From contig NC_133325.1 in the NCBI RefSeq assembly GCF_042186555.1, positions 292,522,109 to 292,586,108 of the forward strand: 64,000 nt of DNA, read 5' to 3'. A program made the translations under genes and the position numbers. Below the pieces are notes generated by a model. It was not told the origin of the DNA, ran no database searches, and saw only the letters and a list, made by a program, of their open reading frames with translations. Shown piece after piece: positions 44,618 through 56,345 of the stretch; the first letter of the stretch is position 1; the number at the start of each line of letters is the position of its first letter. This DNA is from Aquarana catesbeiana. Its lineage: Eukaryota; Chordata; Amphibia; Anura; Ranidae.

Positions 44618-45504
44618 CTACTAGTGATGTTACTTGAGACTGTAATGATCTTCACACAGTGACACTGTGCTATGACTACACTGTCATCATCCAATCCCTG
44701 CCCTCCACAAATTCCTTAGATGGTCTCTTTATCCCATTATTCATCTATTCTTTCTGGTGATTGACATCTCAGTACTACCCTCCCCAACCAGATACCCACA
44801 GCCTGGGTGACTGACACTTGTCAACTATCATTTACGGCTGCCACGCCATTTACTCAATCCACTGTATTTCCAAGGGCCAATCACATGTTATTGATCTTCT
44901 GCTGGAATTGGAACAGGTGCTCCATCCAATACCACTGTATCTTGCATCGGTGATGGTCTAGTTCTCCACCAGAGCAGTGGCACCAACTGTTCACAACATT
45001 TGGCCTGCTTACACTAGCAGAATCCATGCCCACACTTCCCCTCCTCTCCAACAGCTTGAGCCACCAGGGAGCTGACACACGTTGGCACCACCTTTATTGA
45101 ATTGATATTGTGTAATACAGCGATTGTCGTGGTGGCGCTAAGTGTTCTTGACGCCCGGACAATGGTCTTTATGTGTTTTGTGTCACTGTCATTGTTTTAT
45201 GTAATAGTGTGCTTGTCATGCCATGTCTATGTTTTTTAGGTGTACCCAACCTGGATGTGATGAACCTTGTTGGTTTTAATTGGTATATACTTTTTCCCAA
45301 ATAAACAATTTATATAATAACACTTTTTGAATAAGCTGTCCTCACTTTCCCGTCACTATATTAGCCTACTAGGTTCCCTGTCTATAAGAACTATTTTATT
45401 TCTATATGCTTTTAGGCTTGAGTGACAGTACCATGCTGGTATAATAACTTGGACACACTGCTTTGATTTTTGCCTTTTATTATGCTATTCTGTGTAAAAC
45501 CAAC
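44618..45504. other. Retrovirus 3' flank, no gene recognised
   Basis: Non-coding. An A/T-rich element tail with AATAAACAATTTATATAA is seen at 45298-45320, possibly the end of the element into which the retrovirus inserted. Confidence 0.3.
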
Positions 45505-45660
45505 TGCAGAGGAGGCAAGTATAATATGTTTGTTATTTTTTTTTTTAACAAGACTTTACAATCACTTTAAAGTCCCAAACAGACTTTCCTTTTCCTCAAA
45601 TTTAACAAGACCGGGATGACATTTCTATGCCACTATGGTTAGGTTGATTCCTTTCCACAC
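45505..45660. repeat. Copy of the 35.4-kb non-coding repeat
   Basis: Matches 34665-34686 joined to 35374-35490, without the solo LTR. It is used as the empty site for that insertion. Confidence 0.65.
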
Positions 45661-45714
45661 ACACCCTCTCCTATTTAAATGCCTGAGCTACAGTAGCATT
45701 CAGAATGTCTAAGG

Positions 45715-45873
45715 CAGGGATATGCAATTAGCGGACCTCCAGCTGTTGAAAAACTACAAGTCCCATCATGCCTCTGCCTCTGAGTGTCATGCTTGTGGCT
45801 GTCAGAGTCTTGCTATACCTCATGGGACTTGTAGTTCTGCAATAGCTGGAGGTCCACTAATTGCATATCCCTG
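45715..45873. mobile_element. hAT-type MITE, 159 bp
   Basis: Perfect 8-bp TSD, GTCTAAGG (45707-45714 and 45874-45881). The inverted termini are CAGGGATATGCAATTAG and CTAATTGCATATCCCTG, with a palindromic body (GGACCTCCAGCT/AGCTGGAGGTCC). Confidence 0.9.
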
Positions 45874-46185
45874 GTCTAAGGCAGTACCAGTCAAAACTCC
45901 CAGGTATTGTACTTTACTTGAATCCCACATAGTTAAAGCATCTGCCAATTCAGTGTTTGTTGCAAAATGGTGATTTCACAGGGGGGACAAATCAATGTCT
46001 GGTGGGAATAATGAAAACCAAAAGGAATTCAACTTCTAAAAGAAATAAGGAGGCAACTAACTCCAATCAATAGTCAAAAAGGGGACTATTGTCAGAAACC
46101 ATTCCAGGAAGCTAACTAACAGCAATGACTAGAGGTAATACACTAGCTGAAACCAAGTGTGGGGGGTTAGCTCATGTGGGGATAG

Positions 46186-46243
46186 CCTTAAAAACATAGA
46201 AAAGTGATGTCTTTTTCTTACATTACTTTTCTATGTTTTTAAG
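46186..46243. repeat. Short inverted repeat
   Basis: TTAAAAACATAGAAAAGT pairs with ACTTTTCTATGTTTTTAA around a 20-nt loop. Possibly the centre of a small MITE. Confidence 0.55.
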
Positions 46244-46259
46244 GTAGTCCATTGAGTCT

Positions 46260-47560
46260 GCCCATTTTTTTATGGTTTATTTTTTTTTGGGGGGGGGGGG
46301 GGGTTTGTTTTTTTTGTCTGAGTATATGTTTGTCCCAAGTATGCTTGAAGCCATTTTCTGTTGATCTCTCACTACCTTCCCTGGGAAAAAGGCAATCCAA
46401 TGGCAGGTATTTTCTTAAAATTCTGACTGGTAGTCAGTTTTATTTAAAAGATTGCACAGAAAACATACAAAACCAAACAAAACAAAAAAAATCCTTGCCA
46501 TCCAGGCACTAACTAAACAGTGCAGGTTCCTACCTCACCAGTGAAGGGCTTCTCCCAATCACCAACAAAAAACAAATGTTTTGCAAACCTTTTCTTTCTC
46601 TTACAGAGCAATCTCCACATATAGCTCTCTCAGGTATTAGCTTCCCTGAGTCCCAGGTCAGATCAACCTCTTGCTCCAGTCCTTCCTTTTTATACCACCT
46701 GCTGCTGGTCACAAGTGGGAAGCAAAACCTTGCTCTGATCCACTGCTAAGGTGCCCCAGAAAACCTGGACCGGATTCCACTTTCGTTTTAGAGATATGAA
46801 AGCATGCAAGGTAACACATAGCATCCCTCAATCGCCTCACCTTTCATTATGTCACACAAGGTTAAGCCAATTTTATATTGAGATTGTTGCTTGGATTAGA
46901 AACATGAGCACTGCCAAGTATCCATGTAGACGTAACTCTACACATCAGGCAGTTGCAGTTCTCACAAAAGTTTAACAAACTGAATGGGAGAAATAGAACC
47001 AGGCTGGGACTGTACCTGGAAGAAATACCTATCTACACTTAGACAACAGCATTATTAAAATCATCAACCCACAGTGTAGTTGACTATGGATGAACTGTGG
47101 GGATTGGTCACCATCATAAATATTTTCAGTCAAAAATGGAGGAAGGAAGTAAAACACTAGAAGATTAATAGGATGAGAATCTATAGTGCCATGAAGGAAA
47201 GTGTACCAGCCAGCACAGTCCAACTTCAGGTGTGTCAAGGCAAAGTTCATGGTGCACTTAATAAGTTATATAACCAACTCTGCAAAATGAATAATGTGTG
47301 ACATGGTACACCCAGCCAACCTAGCATCTTTTTAATGCCCAAACTGTGCTGTCAGTCAAATACATCTCCTCCAACACTACTCTCGATGAATTTTTTTTTT
47401 TTTCTGAATACCACTAATAATTTAATTTTGTCTGCATATTCCAGCTCATCAGAGAGAAAGTTTTCACTGGTGACATATCATTTAGGGGATATCAATAGTA
47501 ATACCCAAGATAGCAGAAATAAAATATAGGTACGATGTGGCAATAGGCACATCAATCATA
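46260..47560. other. No recognisable gene
   Basis: Includes a G-run at 46288-46303 and Tc1-like end fragments I could not define. Around 47030-47300 the sequence is AT-rich and has no convincing coding pattern. Confidence 0.3.
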
Positions 47561-47564
47561 GCCC

Positions 47565-48030
47565 TCATGCACACAGGCTGTTAAAAAAACGTTATGAAAA
47601 CGCCAGTATTTTAGCAGTGACTTTTTTCAGCTTTTTTCAGCTTTTTTCAGCGTTTTTGTAATAGCGTTTTTTAGCGTTTTTGAGCGTTTTTCCACGTTAG
47701 CGTTTTTGAGCGTTTTTTTTTTTCAAATTTTTTTTTTTTTCTTTTTTTTCACTGGATCAAAAACGCTAAAAAACGTTGGTGAATGACGTTTTTGAGCGTT
47801 TTTGAGCGTTTTTGAGCGTTTTTCAGCGTTAGAGCGTTTTTACAGCTGAAAAACGTCTCTCAGAACCCACTGGTCCTGGGTTTTTTTTACAGCTTAAAAA
47901 CGCCTATGCCACTTGCAGCTCAAAAACGCCTAAGTGGGCATGAAGCCATAGACTAACATAGACAGGCCTTTTTAAGCTGCAAAAAAAGCTCAAAAAAGCA
48001 GCTGTAAAAACGTCCGTGTGCATGAGGACT
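47565..48030. mobile_element. MITE with internal AGCGTTTTTG tandem units
   Basis: Terminal inverted repeats CCTCATGCACACAGG and CGTGTGCATGAGG bound an interior of AGCGTTTTTG/CAGCTTTTTT units (47626-47850) and their inverse (47865-47995), so the whole element can fold back. TSD is not clear. Confidence 0.7.
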
Positions 48031-48034
48031 AATA

Positions 48035-49319
48035 GACAGCAAGTTGCAATTAAGCTGACATATAAGAATAAAAAATAAAAATAAACAGTAACATTGTCCA
48101 TCTTGTTCTGCATTCATCTCAGAACTGGGAATAAATCAAACTTATGTATCAAAATTGAAAAAAGGGAAAAGAGGGTAGGTCAACAACTCCCAAACCTCAG
48201 GTTGAACCCCATTCTGTGGGGATGGAGGGAGGGGAAATCTGTCCAATGACCACATAGCAGGGAATATAGGAAGCTGAGATGTTAGATCGGAAACCTTTGG
48301 CAACTTTGGATCCTTAAACAAGTACCCTAGATTTAGCATAGCGGGACCCTAGACCAGTAATAGCACAGTGTAGATCAGTAAAAGCATAGCGTGAGCCCAA
48401 ACATTGGGGTATGGTATACTATACAGAATGGTAGGCCACGATAGTGAAGAAAACCAGGCAAGTCAGAGATAAACCTATAACAGAGAAAGCAAATATACCT
48501 TTGGCTTCAATGTGGAGTTTCACTCACATTGAATGGTGGTAATCAATTAATGGAATTATGGTAGTGTCTTTGTTTTTCCTCTTCACCAAGGTGAACTAGA
48601 TACATTGACACCACCCTTCCAAAGAAAAATCAGGATAGAGGGCGATTGTGGTATTTACTAAAAAGGGCCATTTTCCCAGCAGCTAGAAGCAATACGTCAA
48701 CAACTTGGCAGTGAATGTAAGTGATGGGGCCCAAAGCATTTTTAATGAATTGAGAAATGTAATCATCCATATGAGTGTTAGGTATCCTGTATGAGAGAGT
48801 GATGCAGTGGCTCCAAGGACTAGATTCTTAACAAAGGGTTTTAATTGTAATGAATAGGTCAGAGAGATATGACTTGCTGTGTTGTCTGGTCAGGTAATGT
48901 CCAATCTGAGTAACCTTTCAAAATGTAAAGGGGGGGTCAAAGAGAGCTTGAGTAAGTCCATCTATGATTAGGTACCATTTTAAATGGAACTTGTTGGTGT
49001 GCAAAATATATGGACTGTTGGGTCACAAATGTCAGGTGGAAAGCCTTGGTTACCAATAACCTGGGACATTATGAAGGATGAGGGAGTTTTAGATAAAATG
49101 CCCTCTATTATCAGAATGTTACCTACAAGGGCATGAGTTTTGATTTGCTGGTAAAGATTGGCTGCCAACCAAAGCTAGGCAAGGTTGGTGAATTATGGTA
49201 TAGACTTCTTCCATTTGGATTTAACATTTCATATTATTGAATACCTACACCAGTCCAACACTCATGCCATATTACCTGACCTGGGATATAAAGTAGAGTC
49301 AGGTATTCTTATGCAACCA
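48035..49319. other. No recognisable feature
   Basis: Roughly 1.3 kb of AT-rich sequence with only short, domain-free open frames. Confidence 0.3.
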
Positions 49320-49465
49320 TACAGTGCCTTGAAAAAGTATTCATACCCAAAATTGTTAACATTTTGTCATGTTGCAACCAAAAACGTAAATGTATTTTTT
49401 TGGGACTTTATGTGATAGAACAACACAAAGCGGCACATAATTGTGAAGTGGAAGGAAAATGATAA

Positions 49466-49760
49466 CGGTAAATTGTATCAAATACTTACCATAATTTTCC
49501 TTTCCTGATGCCAAACCATGGCAGCATACTAGTGACAGAGCTCCGCCTCTTGACCACTCCCTCAGGACCAGTGAATAGCATAAATGAAAGGCCTAGTTAG
49601 GCCCCACCCCATTCTCTGTAATTAGCTACATACCGAAACGTACAAGGGTGGGACCGTATGCTGCCATGGTTTGGCGTCAGGAAAGGAAAATTACTGTAAG
49701 AATTTGATACAATTTTCAGTTTTCCTGACGCCAACATGGCAGGATACTAGTGATAAATAA
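49466..49760. repeat. Foldback repeat inside the Tc1-like element
   Basis: AATTTTCCTTTCCTGATGCCAAACCATGGCAGCATA-like sequence is mirrored by CATGGTTTGGCGTCAGGAAAGGAAAATT near 49665-49693, with a further inverted copy after it. Non-coding. Confidence 0.55.
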
Positions 49761-50243
49761 CTAGCTGACGAGGTGGGATCTACATGTCAAACAAATCTTC
49801 TAATTTAGGATGAGACAGAGGACTGAATAGTCCTTCCTGACAAGGCCCCTGGGTCTATTCCGTCAAGTTTGGAGTAGGAATGTTGGAATGACCACAATAC
49901 CCTCTACAGTGGGCACCATAGATTCTCTTGAATGTGCTGCCTATGAGGCTTCAACCGCTCTGGTAGAGTGCTCCGCTGCCACTAGTCCTATATGCACAAC
50001 CAAGCCTGCTAGGATCCAGGCAGTAACCTCTTTCCCTTGATGATTCCCAGCTGGAATGATAAAAGGTTTATTTAGATGAACTGAAAGGGACAATTGTGGA
50101 CAGATACTACTTTAAAGTTCTGAAAATGAACAGTATGTGTGGCTTTCCTGTGTGATGTTCTGGAAAGGTAGGCAATGTCCAGCTGTCTGTTAAATACAGT
50201 ATGATCTACAAGACCCAACTCTACTCTCTTTCAGGAAAGAAAG

Positions 50244-50246
<3 letters not shown>

Positions 50247-50290
<44 letters not shown>
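50247..50290. repeat. (TA)n microsatellite
   Basis: Uninterrupted TA tract followed by a T-run. Confidence 0.95.
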
Positions 50291-50291
<1 letters not shown>

Positions 50292-50319
50292 TTTTTTTTT
50301 TTTTTACTTTGGAGCTCTA

Positions 50320-50713
50320 AGAGCTTGAATCTCTTATAACCTTCTGCTTAAAGTTCTTGCAATTGATCTGCTCATCAGTCCTGTCTACTTAAAGATCACC
50401 AGCTCACTTCATTCCTGCCTTCGCCTTGGTCACATCACAAGAAATCATCTCCTGCATTCCTGTTTAAAGTCTGGCTTTGCTGACATCCCTTCTGGCTCCT
50501 TATCCTGCTTGCTGTTCCTCTACTTGGATCCCTGACTTCTGGCCTGGCTGATTACCAAATCTGGTTACTGAACTCTGGCTTGGCTGACTACCAGATCTGG
50601 TTACTGGACTCTGGCTGTGCTTTGACTATGCTTACTCTATTTAAATTTTTATTTTTATTAATCAAACAAGTGTGATTGTACATCTGTCTCAGTCTGGTTC
50701 ATGTTTTCTGACA
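50320..50713 (+). mobile_element. LTR fragment (family 2)
   Basis: It aligns with the solo LTR at 59542-59955 (CTGACATCCCTTCT, CTCCTGCATTCCTGTT, terminal GTTTTCTGACA). The 5' end is lost at the microsatellite and a GGTTACTG/ACTCTGGCT unit is duplicated internally. Confidence 0.55.
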
Positions 50714-51115
50714 GCCATAGCTTGGGATATTTTTTTATAACCTAACCCTGCTTTAAACTTCTCCACAACTTTCCCCTGACCTGTCTGGTGTGTTCCGTGG
50801 CCTTCATGATGCTGTTTGTTCACAATTACACACAGACGGTCTCTATTTACTAATTAGGTGATTTCTGAAGGCAATTGGTTCCACTGGATTTTAGTTAGGA
50901 GTCTCAGAGTAAAGGAGGCTGAATACAAATGCACACCACACTTTTCATATGTTTATTTGTAAAAAATGTTGAAAACCATTTATCATTTTCCTTCCACTTC
51001 ACAATTATGTGCCACTTTGTGTTTGTCTATCACATAAAATCAATTTATGTTTTTGGTTGTAACATGACAAAATGTGGAAAATTTCAAGGGGCATGGATAC
51101 TTTTTCAAGGCACTG

Positions 51116-52280
51116 TAGGTTTTGGCCTTGAAAAGGTAATAGCCTTTTATTCTTGTTGGACCATGGCATCAAAGGAACTTAAAAAAATTCACTGCAAATG
51201 GATTTAAGGAAGGTCATAGGGGTCTTAATAGGGAGTGTTTGTGGTAAGTATTATAATCTGGGGAGCACAGATATGTTAAAGTGGTTGTAAACCTCAGTCA
51301 TGGAATCTGAGCAAAGCACATGTATGTCTGTAGTATTTAGTTGTCTCTCTCCAAAGCTTTAAGTGTTGTTTCTCTCTGGTGCTTTGTTTCTCTGTTATCA
51401 GCATGTGTCACTTCTGAGAAATTTTCCTGGCACATGAGATTAATTTGTGTCACAAGGGGGAGGAAGCTAAGCAGACATCTTTTCTATTCAGAACACAGTT
51501 CTTCTGCTGGGTGGGTGTTCCTTTTCTCCAATCAGCTCTCACACACTGTTACTGCAGCCTATCTGCCCCTCCTCTGTCCTCCTGACAGATGAAGAAATAT
51601 TTTAACACTCAAATAGGCTTTTGAGGGGGTGTAGAAAAGAGAAGACTGCAGATAAACAAGTAAAACCTATGAAGGAGGATTTGTTTCATCTATGTGTATC
51701 ATCTGAGGCTGTTCACTTCACTGGGTATATGTGAGTATTTACAACCACTTTAAGTATTCTGTTTCTCCCAAACCTGGAGAAACAGTTTGTGTGCCTTTTG
51801 TAAAGGTCCCTCCTAAATAGAGGCAAGTAGGAAAAGCGGAAACTCTTTTGTTTTGCGATGGAGTAAGATAAATTCCAAGGTGATAGAGTGAGATGCCCAT
51901 TTAAAGTGTGAGTAAACTCTCATGCATAATTTTTACCTATAGGTAAGCCTATAATAAGGCTTACCTATAGGTACTGTAAATATCTCCTAAACATCCACCG
52001 TATAGCAGATATTTTCTGTAAATGCAGCCGGTGATGTCACTGGTGCATGCACTCTGAAGGAATGGCCACCCAGGCTGCTCCTTCAGAGTCCTATGATGTA
52101 AACAGTCTCTCCCGTGTGCATGCGTGGGAGTGACATCATCGCGGCTCCAGCCACTCACACAGCTGGAGTCCGTGAACCCGAAAGGTGAAGATGGAAGCAC
52201 TTTCAGTGATGACAACGCGCCACTGAATGACTTTGTTCTAAGGTAAGTTTCACATAATGTGCTAGTATGCAATGCATACC
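51116..52280. other. Non-coding, with a perfect palindrome at about 51938-51972
   Basis: The palindrome CCTATAGGTAAGCC...GGCTTACCTATAGG is centred near 51955. The region is otherwise repeat-like but without clear element ends. Confidence 0.35.
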
Positions 52281-52836
52281 TACCTACCTCAACTTCTTTG
52301 GTTGACCATGGCGAGGCCTGTTCTGAGTGGAACCTGTCCTGTTAAACCGTTGTATGGTCTTGGCCACTGTGCTGCAGCTCAGTTTCAGGGTCTTGGCGAT
52401 CTTCTTATAGCCTAGGCCAACAATTCTTTTTTTTCAGACACTTAGAGAGTTCTTTGTCATGAGGTGCCATGCTTAACTTCAGTGACCAGTATGAGAGAGT
52501 GAGAGCGATAACACCAAATTTAACACACCTGCTCCCCATTCACACCTGAGACCTTGTAACACTATTGAGTCACATTACATCGGGGAGGGAAAATGGCTTA
52601 TTGGGCCCAATTTGGACATTTTCACTTAGGGGTGTACTCACCTTTGTTGCCAACGGCTTAGACATTAATGGTTATATGTTGAGTTATTTTGAGGGGACAG
52701 CAATTTTACACTGTTATACAAGTTCACTACTTTACATTGTAACAAAGTGTAATTTCTTCAGTGTTGTCACATGAAAAGATATAATAAAACATTTACAAAA
52801 ATGTGATGAGTGTACTTACTTTTGTGAGATACTGTA
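52281..52836 (-). pseudogene. Tc1-like transposon end with transposase N-terminus
   Basis: The right end has the Tc1-like terminal GTGAGATACTGTA and a subterminal direct copy (GGGGTGTACTCACCTTTGTTGCC). On the minus strand, about 52471-52290 encodes a start MAPHDKELS, then after a small deletion YKKIAKTLKLSCSTVAKTIQRFN and GSTQNRPRHGQPKK: the paired-like HTH and GRPR-type linker of a Tc1 transposase. The DDE domain and other end are missing. Confidence 0.75.
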
Positions 52837-53338
52837 TTGGCTGCATTCACACTTGAGTGTCATTGCTTATTTTTTGGCATTGTGTCACATGTTTGTATGC
52901 ACATTTATTAGCATTTTTGTACAGTGTTTTCCAAGTGTTTAGGAGCTTTGGTGTTTTTGTATTAGCCAATACAGAAAACTATCATCTGTCACTTAATTTG
53001 TTGATGTGTTTCTACTTCAAAAACTTACCGATCTGCCCAAATCATGGTACAAAAGTAGCTCCAAAACATTTTTGAGCTTCAAATGTTTGGCTTTAGGTGT
53101 TTTGGAGTGGAAATGTGAACCACTACCACAGAGAATTATTTTTTTTTCCTCTCTGAGCAATTTGGAGCTTTTAGCCACAAAATGCTGTAGGAATCAGAGG
53201 GCTCAGCTAGTTAGAGCTTACAATCTAACATGTGTAACAACAAGCTTTGTTAGCAAGACAAACACCTTTATATGCTGATTGATTAGTACCACTTATTAAA
53301 AATGCGCATCTAATCCATACAGAATTTTGTATGTGCGT

Positions 53339-53351
53339 GTGTGTATATATG

Positions 53352-53410
<59 letters not shown>
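53339..53410. repeat. (TA)n microsatellite
   Basis: GTGTGTATATATGTATG leading into an about 55-bp pure TA tract. Confidence 0.95.
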
Positions 53411-53411
<1 letters not shown>

Positions 53412-53506
53412 AGACAGGCTAGTCTGAGTATTTCAAAAACTGCTGATCTACTGGGATTTTCATGCATAACCATCTACCATCTCTAGGGTTTACAGAGAAT
53501 GGTCAA
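53411..53506 (+). pseudogene. Tc1-like transposase fossil, 5' piece
   Basis: Encodes LSISKTADLLGFS, the helix-turn-helix of a Tc1-like transposase. It joins the piece at 60107-60725 once the LTR retroelement is removed. The left terminal repeat is lost at the (TA)n tract. Confidence 0.65.
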
Positions 53507-53944
53507 CGTAACCAAACATCCCACACTCCGCTTGAGTGCTTTCATCATATACCGCTTCCTCCTTCCCGCAGGGGCGTTGGGAGGGGGTGGCTAGGGGTAG
53601 CTGAACCCTTGAATGTGACCCCGAAAAGCCCCAAGTCTCAGCCATTTATTTTAACATATTTAGCCCCGAGTCCCCCATGAAAGTTCGGCGCCGCACTGCG
53701 CATGAGCGAGGATGAGCGAGCAGGGGCAGATCCAGAGTCTAGTCTTGGGAGGGACACTACCAGAAAATACCTTTTTTGCAGGAAATTTATCGGGGAAACT
53801 GGTGTTGGCACCAGGGTTATTATGGTGTCAGGATGATTGAAGCGCATTATTTCTATTCTTACATTGTAATATAAAATAAAATAGTTCAACTCACCATAAT
53901 GCAGAATCAGTGGGAGCCCCGAGTGTGTCACTTTCCACGTCGCC

Positions 53945-54770
53945 TGCCACCAAATGCGGATTGTCACTTGCCACACGCTGCGAATTGTCACTTGCCACGT
54001 CACCTGCTACACGTTGTGGATTGTCACTTGCCACGTCACCTGCCACACGCTGCAAATTGTCACTTGCCACGTCACCTGCCACACTCTGCGAATTGTCACT
54101 TGCCACACATTGCGAATTGTCACTTGCCACACGTTGCGAATTGTCACTTGCCATGTCGCCTGTCACCAGATGCAGATTGTCACTTGCCACATCACCTGCC
54201 ACACATTGCCGATTGTCACTTGCCACGTCACCTGCCACATGTTGCAGATTGTCACTTGCCACACGTTGCGAATTGTCACTTGCCTTGTCGCCTGTCACCA
54301 GATGCAGATTGTCACTTGACACGTCACCTGCCACACGTTGCAGATTGTTACTTGCCACATCACCTGTCACCAGATGCGGATTGTCACTTGCCACGTCACC
54401 TGCCACACGCTGCGGATTGTCACTTGCCACGTTACTTACCACACGCTGCAAATTGTCATTGCCACGTCACCTGCCACAGGCTGCGAATTGTCACTTGCCA
54501 CACGTTGTAAATTGTCACTTGCCACGTTGCCTGTCACCAGATGCGGATTGTCACTTGCCACGTCACCTGCCACACATTGCCGATTGTCACTTGCCATGTC
54601 ACCTGCCACATGTTGCGGATTGTCACTTGCCACACGTTGCGAATTGTCACTTGCCTTGTCGCCTGTCACCAGATGCAGATTGTCACTTGACACGTCACCT
54701 GCCACACGTTGCAGATTGTTACTTGCCACCTCACCTGTCACCAGATGCGGATTGTCACCTGCTGTGTCAC
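53945..54770. repeat. Minisatellite with higher-order structure (TTGTCACTTGCCAC units)
   Basis: About 24-36-bp units built from TTGTCACTTGCCAC plus ACGTTGCGAA or GTCACCTGCC. A block of about 200 bp at 54180-54370 recurs at 54566-54755, so the array has a higher-order period near 386 bp. It is open in several frames on both strands, a consequence of unit length and not a gene. Confidence 0.85.
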
Positions 54771-55014
54771 TTTCCTGCTAAGGTGGTCTCTTGCTATGTC
54801 CCAGAGTCAGGCAGCAGATTACCAGTGAGGCAGCAGAGAGATGATGTAATCTCTCTGCTGCCCACAGCTGCCTTCACAGTGAGGGCGAAACTGCAGGGAT
54901 GCAGGGCAGGCGCCAGGTGGTGAGAGATGATGTCATCTCTCTGCTCTCCTGCCCACCAGCTCCCTGATTGGCCAGCAGCCCGCTCACAGTGCACACATGG
55001 AGCCGCCCAGCTAC

Positions 55015-55240
55015 CCCCCTCTCTCACCCACCCACTCACCGACCAAGCCGCCGGCACTCTCACCCACGGAGCCGCCCACACTGTCACCTGCAGAGTCACC
55101 GGCACTGTCACCCGCGGAGCCGCCTGCACTGTCACCCATGGAGTTGCCCGCACTGTCACCCGCTGAGCCGCACGCACTGTTATCCACGGAGCAGCCCGCA
55201 CTGTCACCCGCGGAGCTGGCCGCTCTCTCACCCATATCCT
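55015..55240. repeat. Minisatellite, 24-bp unit
   Basis: About nine copies of a GCACTGTCACCCGCGGAGCC-type unit, GC-rich. Confidence 0.85.
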
Positions 55241-55724
55241 CGGAGGGGGCAATTGCCCTGTTGCCCCCCCTGGATCCGCCCCTGTGAGCGAGTGCCCGGC
55301 CCGGCGGGGTCACGTGGACGGAGTGTGCATCTGTCGTCACGTCACACATGGTCCCGCCCGCTGCCCGTGATCCTAGGATTGACAATCCATCATAGCTGTT
55401 GCGCTGTCATGATGGACAGATCAGTGTGGCCGAGTGCGGCTGAGTCCTGCTGAGTGCAGCCAAGTGCCATAGCAGGTCCCGCGTTCTGGAGCCTGCAACG
55501 CCTATGATGGACATCCCACTGGTCCAATGGTGGGACTGCGGGACATGTGACATCCATCATAGGCGCTGCAGGCTCCAGAAGGCGGGAATTACAATGCGGC
55601 CGCTGCGCCACATCCCCGTTCAGCTCTCCTCTCCTCATCGGCTCCTCCTCTGACGACTTACTGACTGACTGCCTGCCCGCTGTGACACCGCACACCACGG
55701 CTGAGCTGAGGTAGGTCAGACAGC

Positions 55725-56345
55725 ATATGTAAATGTCAGTGCAGGTAGGTCAGTGTAGGTAGGTCACTACTGTCAGTGTAGGTAGGTCAGTGTAGGTAGG
55801 TCACTACTGTCAGTGTAGGTAGATCAGTGTATGTAGGTCAGGTAGGTCAGTGTATGTAGGTCAGTGTAGGTAGGTCACTAATGTCAGTGTATGTAGGTCA
55901 GTGTATGCAGGTTAGGTAGATCAGTGTATGTAGGTCACTGCTGTCAGTGTAGGTAGATCAGTGTATGTAGGTCAGGTAGGTCAGTGTATGTAAGTTAGGT
56001 AGGTCAGTGTATTTAGGTCAGTGTAGGTAGGTCAGTGTATGTAGGTCAGGTAGGTCAGTGTAGGTAGGTCACTAATGTCAGTGTAGGTAGGTCAGTGTAT
56101 GTAGGTCAGTGTATGCAGGTTAGGTAGGTAGGTCACTGCTGTCAGTGTAGGTAGGTCAGTGTATGCAGGTTAGGTAGGTCAGTTTAGGTAGGTCACTACT
56201 GTCAGTGTAGGTAGGTCAGTATATGCAGGTTAGGTAGGACAGTGTAGGTAGGTCACTTCTGTCAGTGTAGGTAGGTCAGTGTATGCAGGTTAGGTAGGTC
56301 AGTGTAGGTAGGTCACTACTGTCAGTGTAGGTAGGTCAGGTAGGT
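55725..56345. repeat. Minisatellite, GTAGGTAGGTCAGT units
   Basis: Interleaved GTAGGTAGGTCAGTGTA and GGTCACTACTGTCAGT units form a roughly 620-bp array with nested periods. Confidence 0.85.

Larger units (their letters stand above)
49322..51115. mobile_element. Tc1-like element with replaced interior
   Basis: The ends CAGTGCCTTGAAAAAGTAT and ATACTTTTTCAAGGCACTG lie in inverted orientation, flanked by TA at 49320 and 51116. The long terminal inverted repeats extend about 140-190 bp (CATTTTGTCATGTTGCAACC / GGTTGTAACATGACAAAATG). The interior between about 49465 and 50800 is other inserted DNA: a foldback repeat, a (TA)n tract and an LTR fragment. No transposase is left. Confidence 0.8.

Noticed and set aside
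53910..54923. Long open frames on both strands across the TTGTCACTTGCCAC array
   Set aside because: The open frames follow from the period of the minisatellite; they occur in several frames on both strands and encode only repeats.
55725..56345. Regular direct repeats resembling an array with spacers
   Set aside because: Units and spacers are the same degenerate minisatellite; not CRISPR, and the genome is a vertebrate's.
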